Numbered from the stretch's first letter, positions 50,284 through 62,658 are shown. The stretch: 64,000 nucleotides of DNA from Fomes fomentarius (GCA_022606135.1 JABYQN010000001.1:1550001-1614000); one strand, 5' to 3'. Program-made: numbers and translations. The notes: generated by a model from the sequence alone, not told the origin.

Positions 50284-52976
50284 TTACTGGACCCGCGCCC
50301 GCTTCGCATCTGGAAGACGATGTCAGCAACGGTGGCTAACAAAGGAATGAATGCGGACACATACCCTGAGAAGTAGACTCGACTTCATCGTCGTCAAAAT
50401 CATCGAGCTCGACCTCTTCGTATGCCCGCTTTGATGTGCGGCTGGCGAGAGTAGTTGTCGAACTCTTGCGTGACAGCGTGTCCGTGTGTTCTGCAAACGC
50501 CTTCTCAGGAGAGGCATCAAGAGATGCATCTTCATCGTCCCATTCGTCGTCGAAACCATCGTCTCCCACCAACGCGACCTCGTCATGGTGGAGACCATGA
50601 GCAACATCGGAGTCTATGAGCTACGATCAGCGATGCCAGGAAAAGGAATAGAATGACATCACTGACTTGTCGAAGAGTCTTGTTGCGGCGCCGTGTGTTT
50701 TGAGGTTTTGCTGTTGTCGGTGACACCTTCAGGCACTGACCCGATCACTACGTAAGCGTCTTGTGGCCCTATGCATGGGTTAAACGCGTACCTTGAATAC
50801 TGTTGGGATGCTCAGCGATGTCAGTACCTGCGTGCTGACTCAAACTACTATCTTCATAGCCTGGAGAAGGTGTTGAGATTTGAACGCAGTGGATGCGCAT
50901 ATGATGGACATACCTTGGTCTGATTCGTCGCCTAACCGCTCTTCAGTGACATCCTCCTGAGGACCCTCATTCGCATCTTCGGCATAGGGCGCTTGGTCGG
51001 CATCGTCTTCAGTAGCACCAATATAGGGATAGGTGTCACCTCTCGCTTGACCACCAAACTCCTCGGGACGATCTTCACCAAACTCATCTTCGTCATCTGG
51101 AAACTCGCCATCTTCGACGTAGTCACCACCCTCTTCGTGAACAGGATGCTCATGGACCTCATCTGCGTCATATGTTTCCTCACTGTCTTCATAATCGCCC
51201 GCAGTGTCCTCCAGTGGAGCCTCCAGTGCGTCTGTATGGCTTGTTGTGGGCGGCGGCTCCTGACTTGATTCCGTCGGGATACCGGGCGCTAGGCGATAGT
51301 CATCGAGTACATTCTCTGCAGGGGTATCTGCTGCCGCCAATTCGGCAGCGGCCTCCGCCTGTTGCTGCACGACCTCCTCAATCGTCAAAAGAGACGGCGA
51401 GGACTCGGGTCCAAAGCCATCGCCGGTATCCGCTTGCTTTCCTGTATCATCAGTGGGGTGCTCAGCGTCCTGTGATGCGACTTCTGCAGAGGTGTGATCG
51501 ACATTGTGCTCTTCTGCGTGTTGAGCGGGTTCGTTAGTCTCTGCATGGTCTGCACCGTCTACGAGGTTGAGTGAGCACGTATGCCGACATATTGAGGCTG
51601 TCACCCATACCTTCGATGGCGGCTTCGATATCACCGGTCAGATTGAGCCGTGCTATCTGATCACGAAGTGTAGTGTAGCGTGTGACGAAGCGCGGCGAAA
51701 AGACCTTCAGACGAAGCCTGAGAGGCCCAGTGATTTCAGAGCCATCGTGGATGACGTTCAACTCGTGCAGTGTTACTTCATGTGTGTAAACGTTATCCTA
51801 TAATTCTGTCAGCTAATCGGAAGGTTGTGAGCAAGCGATGTTGCGTACTTCAGATATGGATAGCTGAAGATCATATGCATCAAGGACCAATTCGGCTTCA
51901 GAGAAACCAGTCATCGTTTGTATGAAGTATTCTTGCCTGAGAGCAGAGAATACAGCTGAAAGAGGCTCGTAATAGAGAGTAGGACGGTCATGTAGCAGGA
52001 GATGGACAGCGCCACCACTGTCGGGCTTAGCACTGCTCGAGGGGCTCTGAGGTACGCTAGATTCAGGCAAGTTGAAAAGCGAGCACTCTCCATACTGGAT
52101 GGAAGGAGGAAGGGACAAGAGTACCGCGGGAGGGGGATCGATGTAGACACCTTCCGAGATCTCATGGGGATCTCCAGCGCCACTGCCAGGGGAAGCTTCT
52201 GGGTCTTCAACAGTCTCCGAATGGTTATGAGTAGCGGGATCATCATGGACCCGACCTTCGCCCGTCGAAGCGCTCTCTGGCTGAGGGAGAAGGACGGAAT
52301 GGACCTCCTCCTGCTGTCCATAGAGGTCGCCTAAGGGTAGCGCAGTATATTCCACGGCATCTGGAACCGTCTCGATGCTCCCTTCACCGACGGAAGAGGG
52401 GATACCCTCTACCAGAGACTCTGCCGCAGCGTCAGCGCCTGCCGACAGAGGGGCTGCCTCGAACGAGGCCTCCACCCCTTGGACAACGACGAGTGGGTTC
52501 GGAGGATCTTCAGGAATTGGAACGTCCCCGGTGTGGTGATTGTACGACGCCACGATGGCAGAGTCCGTCACATGCGAATGTGTTGCTTCCGGCGGATGGT
52601 CGTCCGAGGGTATGTGCATGGGTTCGATGTCTTCGAGGGAGACATTGGTCGTTTCGTCGTGCTCTTCGACCACAAGCGGTGATGGTGCCTGGGATATATC
52701 GTAGACCTCGACATCCTGCAGCTCGTCGGCATAGGCAATACCCTCGTCGGCCATTTCATACTCGGTGATCGCCTCGTCATCGTCGGCCATCTCAATCTCG
52801 ACATCCTCCTGCGCGTAGTCGAACGTTGCAGAGTCTGTGTGGAGGGTTTCGTCGCCCATACTTGCCTCTACCGAGAGCCAGGAGTCCGTTGTCGCCATCC
52901 CTGAGTACATCGCGATGTCAATGTCGCCGGAGTCCGTCATCGGAGCGTCGAAAGTTTCAGTCATTGCTGTTGACAT
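50284..52976 (-). CDS. Long acidic protein of unknown function
   Basis: I do not recognise a named family. The start is MSTAMTETFDAPMTDSGDIDI. About 330 residues of Asp/Glu/Ser-rich, low-complexity sequence follow. A compact, conserved-looking core then spans several short exons: LLLHDRPTLYYEPLSAVFSA, GFSEAELVLDAYDLQLSISE, DNVYTHEVTLHELNVIHDGS, and PLRLRLKVFSPRFVTRYTTL with RDQIARLNLTGDI. After it comes a second acidic region (51550-50350) and a basic tail, KRARVQ, with the stop at 50286-50284. Splice joins reading EAAIE-DGADHA, DESDQ-GYED and STSQ-DAKRARVQ keep the frame. The acidic flanks and basic end suggest a nuclear protein, perhaps chromatin-associated, but that is only inference. It is divergent from RPC82. 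Confidence 0.65.
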
Positions 52977-53252
52977 AGTCGTGATCGAAGAAAGCAAAGG
53001 GCTGGCACAGGCAAAGGGGGGCGCGCCGACAGGAAGTGCAAGTTGCGAATGAGCGAGGTGCAAAGGCAAGAGTGCGAGTTTAGGGCAGGCAGGCGTGGAC
53101 TTCGTTGAATCGCTGCGAGTGATAAATGAATTTCTCTCCAGCTTCCACTCCTGCTTGACTCCCCAGTGACTCCCTCAGGTGCCATAATTCACTCTGACTC
53201 TGGGACATCGTTCCTCCCAACTCTATTTATCTGATGCTCTAGTTTGACTGTG
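52977..53252. promoter_or_regulatory. Divergent promoter region (acidic protein / RPC82)
   Basis: Only 276 bases separate the two start codons. A CTATTTATC sequence at about 53222-53231 is a weak TATA-like match for RPC82. Confidence 0.4.
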
Positions 53253-55414
53253 ATGGCGGACGCAGACACCGCACGCTTGTGCACAGAAATTGTCCGATCC
53301 GTATTCGGACCTTTGACGGCCGTGAGTATGCCACTACGTTCTGCTACAAGTCGTGCTGACCCGGTGTGCATCTTCGTACAGACTGTAGCATCCATTATAC
53401 TCGCTCATGGCCGGCTCGGGCTTTCTCAGATTTTGCGTTTCTCGAGGCTCAAGCCGCGCACCGTCCGCGCCTCTATCCTCGTTCTTGTGCAACACAACTT
53501 ATTGTGGCACGCACATTCTGACGACCAAGGAGAAGTATATGAGATCGATACAGACGAATGTTTGATGAGGCTGCGGTATGGAAGGTATGTCTGGTTGGCC
53601 AAGCAGTTATACGGCAAAGCGGTATGTGGAACTACCATCCTATGAAGCAGCGAAGTAATACTTCAATGTCGTACCTCAGGGCGCAGACGTTGTTGAGCTT
53701 GTGCTTGACCACGGCAAGCTCCGCCCCCTTGACATCATGTCTCGATTATCAATTTACGACCCCGTCAAAGGTAAGCGATCATGCTCTCACTACTCCTACC
53801 CGGGGTCTCATATGCTCCAGCACCCGCCGTACTCGCCCAGACCCTGCACAAGCTCGTCGACGAGGGGTACCTTAAGCCCTCCACCGTCCTATCCCACCAT
53901 TCACCGCGTGACAAACGTCTACGTTATGAAGCAGAAGAGAAGAGAAAGATCTCAGGATTCCCCACAGCTAAGGAACTACGCGAAGCCAAAGAGATTGCAG
54001 AGGCTCGGTTGAGGAGGGAAGAAGAAGAAGCAGAGCAAGTTGGGATGGTAAGGACTATCAAATCTCAACACGGTTACAGAAGATGATATACCTACGTCGC
54101 AGAAACGCAAAGCTAGAGATTATGCACACCAATCTTCGAAGGTATGAGTGCCTGAAACCAGCTGGACATGCATCCTCACTCGATTACACAGCGCAAGGTA
54201 GTAGAAGAGCATTTGGAAGTAGATGTAAGTCGGATTGAATACTGGACGTCAATTGATAACAACATTTACGCGCCACAGGACGAAATATACTTCCGCGTTA
54301 ACTGCGAACGCTTCAATGTGCACATCCGAAATGAGGTCAGTGGCGAAATATAGTAACAGGCTTAGAACAACGCTCATTTGTCGATAGCTCATCGAAGCGG
54401 CGGCCTCTGAACGCTACAACCAGTGTGCCGGTTGGGTCTTGCGAGCTACGTTGAAGGCTACGGAGTCAAAACAGAGAAAACTATCCGACATACGCTCTGG
54501 TATGATAAATGTGGAGCCCGTGAGCATACTGCTGATTGATTAATGAAGATCCTGCATCCCTCGTAAACATTGCTATGCATCTACCAGACGACGCACAGCT
54601 CGCTGCAGGCCTCGCTTTGCAATCGTCTAAAACACCACCGACGATGACTCTGATGAAAGAGTATTTGGGGATTCTTGCGTCTGCTGATAATCCCACGCCA
54701 TCCGGCCGAGCAGCTTCTTTTATATCACTAAGTGGGTCCAAAGTCCAGGTCGAGTTCGAGATTATCGGTCGCAGACTACGACGACATGTTCTGGAATCAG
54801 TTGCACGGGAACGGCATGGGGATGAAGGCGTACGGATCATCCGTTTGCTCTTGGATAATGCCATGATGGATGAGAAGCAGGTGAGCGCGACGTGTACATG
54901 ATGCACTCAGTCACTCATACCAGCTTAGATATCTAAGGTGGGTATGATGGCAGCAAAGGATGTACGGCCTCTGCTATCTGCTATGTCCGCCGAGTCTCTC
55001 GTGAGCCTACAGGAGGTTCCCAAGAGCGCCGACCGCAATCCCACGCGGATGTTCTTCCTTTGGTAAGTATGCCAGATTGTTCTCGACAGTTCTCTTCTCT
55101 CACGTTATTTGGTTAGGTTCGTCGACCTGCAGAAAGCGTACAACGTGCTGCTGGGGAATATGTACAAGACGCTGTTCAATATCGCAGCACGACGACAAGC
55201 AGAACAGGATGAACCGAACCTGAAGGCCGTTCTCGAGAAGAGACAACGCAGCGACGTGAGCCAAGATGAAGAGCGGTTGTTGACGAGGAATGAAAGGGAA
55301 TTGCTCGCGCAATGGGAGAGAAAGAGGGAGAAGTTGACTGTGCTGGAGATGCGGGTAGAAGAGACTGTTTTCATCCTACGCGATCTAGGTATATTCGCAA
55401 TCAATGAAGAATGA
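53253..55414 (+). CDS. RPC82: RNA polymerase III subunit RPC3 (C82)
   Basis: C82/POLR3C is part of the Pol III-specific heterotrimer needed for initiation at tRNA and 5S genes. The start MADADTARLCTEIVRSVFGPLTA leads to ILAHGRLGLSQILRFSRLKPR, a winged-helix pair. Further blocks are VRASILVLVQHNLLWHA, LVLDHGKLRPLDIMSRL, LAQTLHKLVDEGYLKPST, DEIYFRVNCERFNVHIRN, YNQCAGWVLRATLKATE, GRRLRRHVLESVARERHGDE, RTMFFLWF-type sequence (NPTRMFFLWFVDLQKAYNVL) and KREKLTVLEMRVEETVFIL. The chain ends RDLGIFAINEE. About ten short introns are seen. The order and spacing of winged helices match the family. The weakest part is the acidic linker near 54040-54230. Confidence 0.92.
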
Positions 55415-55735
55415 TTCTATGGCGACAGTGGTCTTTGAGACCTCCAAGCTCCCGCCGAGTAACGTTAGCCTCCTTCGATGTCGATCCATGATATTGATGA
55501 TCTCCCTCGCTCTCCCGTACTAGATGGAATTGTATTACAATGGGTGGCCCGCGAAGGCCCCGGGGACAGTGAACAATTAAGGGAGGGACAGGGACAATAA
55601 GTAACTAGATCGCCCGAGACTACATGACATTGACGAGGGGGGATCCGATCTACTGATCATGACACGCGGGCGGCTTTTGGACTAGGGAACGGGCGCCTCA
55701 CCCAGACGCAAGAAATAAGGTTTGCGTTAAACAAA
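55415..55735. other. Upstream region of histone H1 gene
   Basis: No gene is seen. The segment precedes the MCB and TATA elements of the H1 promoter. Confidence 0.35.
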
Positions 55736-55761
55736 ACGCGTCAAGCCCACGTGACACGCGT
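55736..55761 (+). promoter_or_regulatory. Two MluI-cell-cycle-box (ACGCGT) matches in the H1 promoter
   Basis: ACGCGT occurs at 55736-55741 and again at 55756-55761, with CACGTG at 55748-55753 between them. In yeasts MBF binds such boxes to activate genes at the G1/S boundary. Their position just before the TATA box fits S-phase control of a histone gene. The palindrome is short, so chance cannot be excluded. Confidence 0.5.
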
Positions 55762-55773
55762 TCCGCGCGTCCG

Positions 55774-55779
55774 TATAAA
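55774..55779 (+). promoter_or_regulatory. TATA box of histone H1 gene
   Basis: TATAAA lies 136 bases before the start codon and directly downstream of the MCB matches. Confidence 0.6.
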
Positions 55780-55909
55780 GGGCGCCGTTCGGATCCTCCG
55801 CCACCACTTCCCCCGAACTTCCAGTCCCTGACCCTGCGCTTGCGCCCCCTCCATATCCTGCATCATTCCACCACTCGCCACCACTCTTCCACCTTCCACC
55901 TTACCTGCT

Positions 55910-56946
55910 ATGGCTACCGCACCCAAGTCCACTGCTTCTGAGAAGCCCAAGTCTACCTCCGAGAAGCCTAAGTCTGCAGCCTCCGCCAAACCTAAGTCTA
56001 CCGCCGACAAGCCCAGGTCCAAGCGAACCCCCAAGGAGGCTGCGCCTAAGGATGCGCCGGCCAAACCGAAATCCGCTGGCATCAAGAAGCCCAAGATCGC
56101 TGTTACCTCTAAGAAGACCAAGGCTGCGAAGCCTGCAGCTGACGAGAAGGCGCACCCATCTTGGAAGGAGATGATCAAGGTAAGTCATTGCTGGAGCTTG
56201 CATAGTATCCCTCGACTCATCTCATGAGTAGGCGTGCATCGTCGAGACTAAGGAACGTGGTGGTGTATCGCGCTCCCACATCAAGAAGGTACGTGGTTAG
56301 GGCTTCGTACATGGATGACGCGCTCATGTACCCTCAGTACATCACTGAGAAATTCGGCGTCGATGCAACGACTCCTGTCAATCTCTCCCACCTGAACCGT
56401 GCTATCGCCAACGGTGCTGAGGACGGCACCTTCGCTCTTCCCAAGGGCCCCTCCGGCAAGGTTAAGCTTGCTCCTAAGACCAAGCCTGCTAACGAGGTAA
56501 GCCGTCGTGTTCGTGCTGTGATATTGTGAATGACGAACTGGTCAATGTTGCAGAACGTCGAGCCCGTTCCCGCCAAGAAGGCTGCTCCCGCTAAGAAGGC
56601 GGACACGGTGAAGAGGGCACCTGCCGTCAAGAAGGCCCCGGCCAAGACCGCGAAGACGGCCTCCAAGTCGTCTGCGACGAAGAAGACCAGCGCAAAGACC
56701 GTTGAGAAGAAGGTTCGTCTTTCTTTCACGCTTCGGTAATATGTTGATGTGCTAAGCCTTCCTCACAGAAAGCTGCCGCGAAGGCTGCTGTGACTAAGTC
56801 GACCAAGGCGAAGTCGACGTCTAAGACTGCGTCCAAGCCGACTACGTCCAAGCCGGCTGCGAAGCCACGAGCGAAGAAGGTGCGCATCTCCATGCTATTC
56901 AATTTTGGGTTTATCTGACATTTGCCTTGCCTAGGCTGCTGTATGA
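55910..56946 (+). CDS. HHO1: Linker histone H1
   Basis: Histone H1 binds linker DNA and compacts nucleosome arrays. Six exons (55910-56179, 56232-56288, 56338-56496, 56554-56712, 56769-56879, 56935-56946) splice to 255 residues with every intron in phase 0. The N-terminal tail of about 80 residues is Lys/Ala/Pro/Ser-rich. The globular winged helix starts at HPSWKEMIKACIVETKERGG and continues VSRSHIKKYITEKFG, LNRAIANGAEDGTF and LPKGPSGKVKL, the classic H15 order. The C-terminal tail is Lys/Ala/Thr-rich with repeated KAAPAKK-like units. The last exon codes only AAV and the stop codon. It is a single-domain H1, unlike the two-domain budding-yeast Hho1. Confidence 0.95.
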
Positions 56947-58862
56947 TATAATGAGTTCCTTCTTTTCGTCGTCTACATTATTGGCTTTGTTTGGTCACGC
57001 AGTGTGCTCCGCTTGTGTACTACTATATATCTCTACGGTACTGTTTGTGTCTATATCTCACCTCAATTGATGGATTGCGGATCGCACAAGTTTGGGTGTT
57101 TCGTTTACTCGGATAGAGGCTTGAGAAATTCTCATGTAAGCCACCGACGCGTCCGAGGCGCGTCGCGGTCATGTGCCGGAGATATATCATGCTAATATCC
57201 ACTAACCGCATTTATTGTGAGGACTTATCCGGCCATAATGTCCAAATCACTTTTGGCAGCGACTGGTAACTGTTCAACTTTCATTGTCTACATCGTTTAC
57301 CATCTCATCTAGCATCGGCTATGGGCAACTTCTCCCTGTCCTGTGAAATTGCTGCTCTCAGTGGCATCGTTTGTCGGTGACAACAAGGTTGACTTCGGGA
57401 AACGCTGGCCGCTTCATCTTCACTTCGGCACTCCCACTTCGAACTGAAGATCGGCGGTTCCGGTAAGATCAAACACTCTATCTTTCAGTTCGAAAGGACG
57501 ATGGGTCGATGACGGTTGTGGATGGTTCCGGCGTGCGCGGATGCGGCACGGATGAGCTAGGACGGACTCGACGTGCACGACCCGTTTGCGGGACGCTCGC
57601 AAGGCTAACATTTGGATGCAGAAGCCCCCTATATATGTCGACTCGAAACGATGTGATGTCACAGATTCTTCGTGCAGGCGGTCGGATGGCGGGGCGTGTC
57701 GGTTCAGGCGGGACGTCAGGTGCGTGTCCGAAAGCATACCTTGCATATCTCATTGTGCTGTACCCTGAATGCTGCCTCTACTATATAGGGTTTCCTTGAG
57801 GGATACTCTACTCTTGTTTGCCTTTCAAAAAGAGCCGTCGGCGGTTGAACGTAGAGCACATTGCCGTACATTGACTATCCGTTGTGGGTTGTGGTACAGA
57901 AGTGGACGAAGCGGTTACTATCTGGTACGTCCTCTGGCACTACTGTGAAAATAGTTACACAAGGAGTCGGACAGAGTGAAAGCGATTTCTCTTCGGACAC
58001 CCCGTACCTTGCCGTAACTCACGCTTTCCTCGTGTCTTTGTGCACGGCTAGGCATACGGTCTTAGGCGTTGGTGACGCGGACCGCAATCCGACTTACGGG
58101 ACATGATGCGCTTGCCTCGATCGATGATCGTGTTCAGGCTACGAGATTGGCCGACCGCCACTAGGCAAGCAATCAAGGAGGAGTGGTCTGCGTAGAAAGC
58201 ACGGAGGGCGGACGTTGGTGAGTACACAACGATGGTTAATCTTCGTTCTCGAACGACTTTCGAGGGGGTCGCTAAGACGAACATGTGATAGGACAAAGGT
58301 AGAGATGGAGACGGTTGGTCGGACGCGATACCCCAAATGCCGTTATCAGCGTCCAGAATGGTCTACTTCCGAAGGGGCAAAATGTAACGTGGGCGAGGAG
58401 ACATAGACTTTGCTTGCTGGGCGCGCCGCGCGGGGGCGAATTTCGCATCGGGCGGATCGGGAGGCAACTTGCAGGATGCCCTACTATGTCCGAGAGAGCG
58501 CTGTTACGGTGAGTGGTGTGGTGGAACTCAGGGCGAGAAGGGTGACATAAACATTTTGATGCTTCTGGGGCTGCTTGGGCACAGTGCAGCCGGAGGAACC
58601 TCATGATGCGTACACCCCCGCTGGGCCCCAAGTTCTGGGCAGCCGCCATCGAAGGATGCACGGCGCTGACTACGACGCGAGCGGGCGCGGGACGCTGTGC
58701 TGGACGACGCGTCACGACGGGGCGGGAGCAGAGGGCGGGCGTCTATAGGACGAGGACGGACGTTTTAAGTTGCGTCATCTCGATCGGAGCTGCGGCCATC
58801 ATGGTACCAGGCTAGCTCGAATTAGGCACGCCTGGGACGGTTACCGTTAGGGTCTTAGAAGC
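56947..58862. other. Intergenic region upstream of GDS1-like gene
   Basis: Both strands hold open frames at 57420-57800 and 58270-58715, but none has family motifs or paired splice sites. I see no RNA gene. Part of this is presumably a long promoter. Confidence 0.35.
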
Positions 58863-58865
58863 GCG

Positions 58866-58960
58866 TGCCCTTCCTTTCTTCAACTTCCCTCTCCCCACTA
58901 CCTCCTCCCTCCCGCGCCCCTCCCGTTTGTCCCTCCCTCCCTCCTTCAATTCGCTGGTCG
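58866..58960 (+). promoter_or_regulatory. CT-rich core promoter / leader tract
   Basis: A pyrimidine-dominated stretch ends about 45 bases before the ATG at 59005. Such tracts commonly precede transcription start sites in basidiomycetes. Confidence 0.45.
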
Positions 58961-59004
58961 ACTCCTACCGCAATCCACCTCTTAATGGTCCTCGGCCTCT
59001 CCTC

Positions 59005-62000
59005 ATGTTCACTCCCATCCTCCCTGCTCTTACCCCCGTCAAGCACCAGTATGAAACAAGAATTCGCTCCAACTCCGCCATCAAGCCCTCGATCCGTATG
59101 CGACAGTCGCCCGACGCGCCACCTCCTCTCCGACGTACCAAGGCCATTCCAGGCTCCAAGGCAAAGCAAGGTGCTGTAGACTATGTCCCCAACAATCTTC
59201 AAGCTGCCCTACCTCCATTCCCTCCACCCCATGTCGCATTGCACGCAGACGACGCGAGCAGCAAGGTCTTTCTTGCAATTGGGCGTTCATTGATATCTGT
59301 TGTCAGTACCACACTTTTCATCTTATCTTCAATATACCGACATACCATTCACTTAGGATAATCGCGCTATGACTGTGAAGGATCTTGCCGAGCTCTGCAT
59401 GAAGTTTGGACTCATGTGCCACAAGTGCGTCTCACTCTCCGCTGCCGTGTTGGCAATGATTGACCGCATCTATTTACCTAATCCAGCTTGTCGGCTGCTG
59501 GCCAAGCAATCACTACATTCATCCGTACCCACCTGCAACGCTGTGATGCGCAACAAGACCAACCCCTACTCCTTCGCCATGTCATGTCCGGTACGGCTTC
59601 TGACGATGACCTCGTCCCCGCACTCTACTCCCGAGTCGGCGGCGCCCATTGCACTCACGCAGAAGGCGAGAATCGGCTCACGAACTTTCGTCGCGGCACT
59701 ATGGTCTGGTATCTCAGCAAGGCCGCAGGTGCTCTGTGTCCGTTCGCCAAAGCAGGCATACGGCTGTGCGATTACAACGAGAACGGGAAGGTCGGCATGC
59801 CAATCAATCCAGGTCGGGAGAAGAAACGCGAGCGAGACAGGTTGCGAAAGGCGGCACAATCGGCTGGCCAGAAACGGAAGCGTCTATTACGATCTTGCGC
59901 CGACAAGGACGACGCGGAATCAGTTTCTGACTCTTCGGACGAAGAAGAGAAACGGCCCCCCAAAGTCAAGCTCACGCTGAGATTGAAACCTTCTCTCGCG
60001 GCCACACCTAGCGCGTCGTCCGATTCGATAGCTTTCTACTCCCGGGCCAGTAGCTCTCGGCCTCATGATCTGGAAACCTCCGACGCAGACACTGAATCGG
60101 ATGAGTCCGACTCTGACGAGTCTGACAGTGACTCTATGTCTGTCGACTCAGAGAGGGATGATTCGCCTTCAGCCTCTTCCCATCTGCAGTCACCTGGATC
60201 CACGCACTGCACTTCGCTTCCCGACCTACCTCCACCTCCGCCTTTTGGCTTCTCTTCCCATCCCGGAATCTACCGTCGTTCACCCTCTGTCCCTTATAGT
60301 GTTTTCTCAGGTTCTCCTCCGCCGGAATCAGAAGAAGAAGATGGAGGCTTCCATATTGCCGTGACAGGCACCCAGCGTTCGACTGCGGACCGTCCGCGGA
60401 CGCCCGTCGACGATGACGACTCTGCATGGGAGGAAGACTTTTTCGGCGACGTTGACGTTGACGGAGAAACACAATGGGAAAGTCCAGGCCCTCGCTCCCC
60501 TTCGGTACAGATTGAAGACGACGTGGTGGTCAAACAAGAGCCCACTGACGTCGGAGGACTGCTGGACGCTTGGGACGATCTGGATTCCCGGGCGACCGAG
60601 TTGAAGGTCATCGACGTCGTAGCTCAGGCTGCCGCTCAAGAGCGCGAGGCTGAACAGTCAATGTCAGATGACTTTGCATCGTGGACTTGGCCGAGCATGC
60701 AGATGGGGGAAATGAAAGCCATCAAACAGGAGGACATCGAGACTCCCTTGTTTCTCTCGGACAATACTCTCACGCCACCTCCAGATTCTCTTCCACCCAT
60801 CGTCCCGTTCGACCCCTGCGAATCGCCAATCGAGGAATGCCCTCCCCACCTCCATAAACCTGTCACAGCATTTGGTTTTGAGTTGCAGTGGCGAGATGTA
60901 GAGATCTTGGGCCCCGACAGCGTCAAGCCCCACGACCTGGACGATGGAGCATGGTATGAGTATCGTGGTGCACGGGCCTTGTCCCCGGATGAGCCGATAC
61001 AGTCACCATCCCCTGAAACTTCTACTGCTACCGTTGCTTCCCCGTCGTCGTCTCCGACCCTCACTCGGAGTCCCCTTCCTCACCTGGACGTACAGTCGAG
61101 TTCAAATGCGCCTATATCCCAGGGAAGGAATGCGTCGATCACGTCTCCAACCCTGATCACGTCCTTGACTTCGCTTTCCCTTCAGACCTCTTCACCACCT
61201 GCGTCGAGCCTCGCTGTAGCTCCGCATTCTGTGGTAGGCGCGTCTGAGTCTTCCCCAGAAGACGAACCTAGCCTTGTTCACACCACGTTACCTTCCCACC
61301 CTGCTATCAGTGCGAGGCAGTTCGAAGGTAAGATCATGTGATGGTACCATTTTCCGTATGGGGGCTGACAGGATGTGTTTTTAAGGTGTCGCGGTGTATC
61401 AAATGGCTGTGGGCTCCACAGCTGTCCTGCGCAGAGTCGACACCGACTTCGTGAATTTAACCCCAATCGCGCAGCATCTCAATGTACCATGCCCATCACC
61501 GCCGAATGCCGTCATAATAACCGTAGGGTCACCGCTCACTTGCGGCACGTGGGTCCCTCTGAGCGTAGCGCGAAAAGTCACGCAAGCGGATCCGACCTTT
61601 GACACTTTCCTTTCGGACGATTTGCGTGCCCTTTTCCCCGACGCTATCAATGTGTTGTGCACTGTCGGCGCGCGGGAAGAGTTTTCCTTTCCGTTTGGTC
61701 ATCAGTTCAAGTCGGTATCAGCTCCAAGGCGCCTCTCCAAGTCTTCCCACCGGTTAGAGTTGCCTCCACGAGAATTTGAGGCCTCGTGGGAGGATCACCT
61801 ATTCATGCATCCGCCATTCATCCTCGCCACGGCTGCTATCGACGGTCACCGACTCACGACGGAGGAAGTGCCAGCTTTGGTGGAGACGCCTCTCAGTCCG
61901 ACCGAAGAGGAGATGTTCCATGTTCTCTGCGCCGCTCCAGAGTGGGACTGTCCGCAGATAGAAGTGCCGGTCGACGATGCGGAAGACGGGGCGGCAGCTT

Positions 62001-62143
62001 CGGAAGCTGCCGGACCCCCGAGCGAGCCCGCAGAGACAGCACAGGAGCGACCTCTACGGCGATCTAAACGGGTGGCGAATGCAGTGTCTACCCGGTCGCG
62101 CACGCGGTCAAGCAGGAGGGGTTCACGCACGTCGCTTTCTTGA
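59005..62143 (+). CDS. Putative transcription regulator: GDS1-like winged helix plus APSES/KilA-N-like region
   Basis: Four exons (59005-59301, 59357-59424, 59487-61327, 61386-62143) splice to 987 residues with all phases matching. Near residues 85-165 lies a winged-helix-like segment: FLAIGRSLISVDNRAMTVKD, LAELCMKFGLMCHNLSAAGQ, AITTFIRTHLQRCDAQQDQP, and YSRVGGAHC. This resembles fungal Gds1-type helix domains. A basic linker with KKRERDRLRK and a long Ser/Asp-rich region with several K.E/KQE motifs follow. The C-terminal part has VAVYQMAVGSTAVLRRVDTD, VNLTPIAQHLNV, LTCGTWVPLSVARKV and DDLRALFP, an order like the APSES/KilA-N fold. It ends in basic RRSKR and RRGSR clusters. The start is the first ATG; an in-frame TTG upstream is ignored. 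Targets are unknown. Confidence 0.7.
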
Positions 62144-62650
62144 TTGCCATTGTCCATTGTTTTGACCACTCAGTGCATCATGCATTTTTTTACGAATTCT
62201 AAACTTATTGCCTTCATGTTCGATACAGCTCGCTTCGTATACGTCGTAGATTGTGTATCTTTAACTCTCCATCCCCCACTCTGTTCTCCTGTCTCGCTGT
62301 TTGGACTTGCACATCGTACACCCCCCTGACACTGTCGCGGCTGGCATGTGGGAAGGGAGCTTCTTGCTGATTGCATGCAGGAGGCGAGCATCAGATCATC
62401 CGGGCACATCCTGGGTGCGATGGATGATGGACACCCAATCACCGCCGAGGATCCGGAGGCTGCTGGCCTTGGGATCGATTCGCGGATGGGGGACAGACGG
62501 GGGTGGGCATAAGCACAAGTAGTGGTAGTAGTCGGTATATTTGGGTGTATGTGCACGAACGCACACTAGTCGCCGTTTAGTGAATGGTAGTATGCATTGC
62601 TCTCTCGCAGCGGCTGGCGGGGCGTGTGAGCGGGGCGGATGGGTGGGCGG
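62144..62650. other. Intergenic region with GC-rich promoter end
   Basis: The 3' flank of the previous gene is followed by a G-rich tract (GGCGGGGCG and GGGTGGGCGG, 62610-62650). No gene is seen. Confidence 0.4.
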
Positions 62651-62651
62651 C

Positions 62652-62658
62652 TATATAA
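62652..62658 (+). promoter_or_regulatory. TATA box of the Jsn1-like gene
   Basis: TATATAA follows a G-rich tract directly. The start codon is about 330 bases further on, so a 5' leader of about 300 nt is predicted. Confidence 0.6.

Noticed and set aside
50840..51540. Long plus-strand frames opposite the acidic protein
   Set aside because: They mirror the low-complexity Glu/Asp codons of the true minus-strand gene.
57420..57800. Overlapping open frames on both strands upstream of the GDS1-like gene
   Set aside because: They are mutually exclusive, lack motifs and splice signals, and lie in a likely promoter.
59488..59980. Alternative plus-strand frame through the GDS1-like gene
   Set aside because: It lacks conserved motifs and ends early, whereas the chosen frame stays open for over 1.8 kb.
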